Below are positions 6,413 through 7,375 of a stretch of 7,375 nucleotides of DNA, piece after piece (position 1 is the first letter of the stretch; each line of letters starts with the position of its first letter). Source of the stretch: Oscillospiraceae bacterium (GTDB lineage Bacteria; Bacillota_A; Clostridia; Oscillospirales; CAG-272). The notes beneath the pieces were generated by a model that was not told the DNA's origin, ran no database searches, and saw only the letters and a list, made by a program, of their open reading frames with translations. The DNA is taken from NCBI GenBank assembly GCA_015064425.1, contig SVSF01000087.1:1-7375 (forward strand). Direction: 5' to 3'. Position numbers and translations under genes: made by a program.

Positions 6413-7375
6413 TCATTCTGCGCATACGGATATTATGATATCCACCGCTTTTTCCACAAGGTCAAAGGGAATGTTAAGGGGAGGAAGCAAACGCACCTTG
6501 GTCTTTGCTGTAAGTACGAGAAGTCCTTTTTCACGGCACACCGCAAGTATATCCGCAGCAGGCTTTTCAGTTTCTATACCAAGCATAAGTCCCATTCCGC
6601 TTACGCTCTTTATACCCTTTTTGCCCGTAAGGCTGTTTCTTATATATTCGGATCTCTTTTCTACACCTTCAAGAAGCTTTTCGTCTATTCTTCCGAGGAT
6701 GTTGACAGCTCCTGCACAGCATACGGGATTTCCCCCAAAGGTCGAGCCGTGGCTTCCGGGCCCATATACACCCTCTGTCTTCTCATTGAACATTGCCGCT
6801 CCCAAAGGGAGTCCTCCCGCAAGACCTTTTGCAGTAGTAACTATATCGGGAGATATTCCGTACTGCATAAATGCATAGAGCTTTCCGCTTCTTCCGTTGC
6901 CCGTCTGTACCTCATCAATTACAAGAAGCACATCATTTACCTTGCAGTAAGCCTCAACAGCTTTTACAAAATCTTTATCAAGGGCTCTTACTCCGCCCTC
7001 TCCCTGAATAAGCTCCATCATAATTGCCGCAGGCTTTACATCGTCCGCAAGCTTTATGAGTGCCTCGGTATCATCTGCATCGGCATAGACGAATCCTTCC
7101 GTAAGAGGCAAAAAATTTTTGTGGAACACATCTTGACCTGTTGCCGCAAGAGTCGTTACAGTTCTTCCGTGGAAACTGTTTTTAAGTGTTATTATCGTAC
7201 TTCTTCCGTCAGCCTTGTCCTCATGATACTTTCTTGCAGCCTTAATTGCGCACTCGTTTGCTTCAGCACCCGAATTTGCAAAAAACACCTTCTTCATTCC
7301 GGTCCTTTCGCAAAGCATCTCCGCAAGTCTTACACAAGGCTCTGTATAGAAAAGATTTGATGTATGCTGAAAGCT
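6413..7375 (-). CDS. argD: Acetylornithine aminotransferase, C-terminal part
   Basis: The open frame enters from the right edge, so the visible 320 residues lack roughly the first 70-80 of the usual length of about 390-400. This PLP enzyme of fold type I transfers an amino group from glutamate to N-acetylglutamate semialdehyde, giving N-acetylornithine. Visible marks are [33 protein letters not shown], the cofactor-binding [13 protein letters not shown], the PLP lysine in [13 protein letters not shown] (Lys183 of the visible part) and [14 protein letters not shown]. The internal Met at 7318 is not a start, because the family sequence continues upstream in frame. Some ArgD enzymes also act as succinyldiaminopimelate aminotransferase in lysine synthesis. 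Its position before argF and carAB supports an arginine role. Identification is firm, though closely related aminotransferases share these motifs. Confidence 0.92.
   Translation of the reverse strand, partial: SFQHTSNLFYTEPCVRLAEMLCERTGMKKVFFANSGAEANECAIKAARKYHEDKADGRSTIITLKNSFHGRTVTTLAATGQDVFHKNFLPLTEGFVYADADDTEALIKLADDVKPAAIMMELIQGEGGVRALDKDFVKAVEAYCKVNDVLLVIDEVQTGNGRSGKLYAFMQYGISPDIVTTAKGLAGGLPLGAAMFNEKTEGVYGPGSHGSTFGGNPVCCAGAVNILGRIDEKLLEGVEKRSEYIRNSLTGKKGIKSVSGMGLMLGIETEKPAADILAVCREKGLLVLTAKTKVRLLPPLNIPFDLVEKAVDIIISVCAE

Noticed and set aside
6396..6425. Upstream in-frame start codons for argF
   Set aside because: They would add [10 protein letters not shown] before the conserved start, overlap argD and lack a ribosome binding site.
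6749..7360. 203-codon open frame on the plus strand opposite argD
   Set aside because: The minus strand encodes a textbook aminotransferase with the PLP lysine in frame. The antisense product looks like low-information reversed sequence.
1..7375. CRISPR arrays, insertion sequences, tRNA or rRNA genes
   Set aside because: No regularly spaced direct repeats, transposase-like frames, or tRNA/rRNA signatures were seen on either strand.

Overview
The window reads as a chromosomal piece of a Clostridia-type Firmicute, most likely a gut or rumen Oscillospiraceae/Ruminococcaceae relative. This is inferred from the moderate-to-low G+C coding DNA, AT-rich intergenic DNA, strong AGAGG/GGAGG ribosome binding sites, a consensus sigma-A promoter, and the style of the proteins. 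All supported genes lie on the minus strand, so they are transcribed from right to left.

Right to left, positions 7375-308 hold one compact arginine/carbamoyl-phosphate operon: argD (acetylornithine aminotransferase, N-terminus beyond the window), argF (ornithine carbamoyltransferase), carA (carbamoyl-phosphate synthetase small subunit) and a giant carB. Gaps are 17 and 41 nt, and carA and carB overlap by one base in TGATG. ArgD leads towards ornithine, CarA/CarB make carbamoyl phosphate, and ArgF joins the two into citrulline. A strong intrinsic terminator begins one base after the last stop codon.

Two things are unusual. First, CarA has lost its glutaminase site: the nucleophilic Cys of the GICLGHQ motif is Gly238, the catalytic His of the GHPE motif is Tyr321, and two other pocket residues are changed. 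The CarB synthetase domains look intact, so the enzyme is predicted to use free ammonia, as vertebrate CPS I does. Second, the CarB reading frame runs without a linker into a complete diaminopimelate epimerase (DapF) domain, giving a 1344-residue CarB-DapF fusion. That DapF domain keeps the second catalytic Cys and most substrate-binding residues, but the first catalytic Cys is Ala1138 and two other conserved positions are altered. The UMP-binding positions of the CarB allosteric domain are also substituted. Together these suggest a remodelled, ammonia-dependent, arginine-dedicated carbamoyl-phosphate synthetase with an added DapF-like domain.

The left end (307-1) holds the operon terminator, an AT-rich spacer, and a well-formed promoter driving a small zinc-ribbon protein gene cut by the window edge. 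A perfect 9-bp hairpin followed by a U-tract sits between that promoter and the ribosome binding site, at the very 5' end of the predicted mRNA. It may be an attenuator or a 5' stabilising structure.
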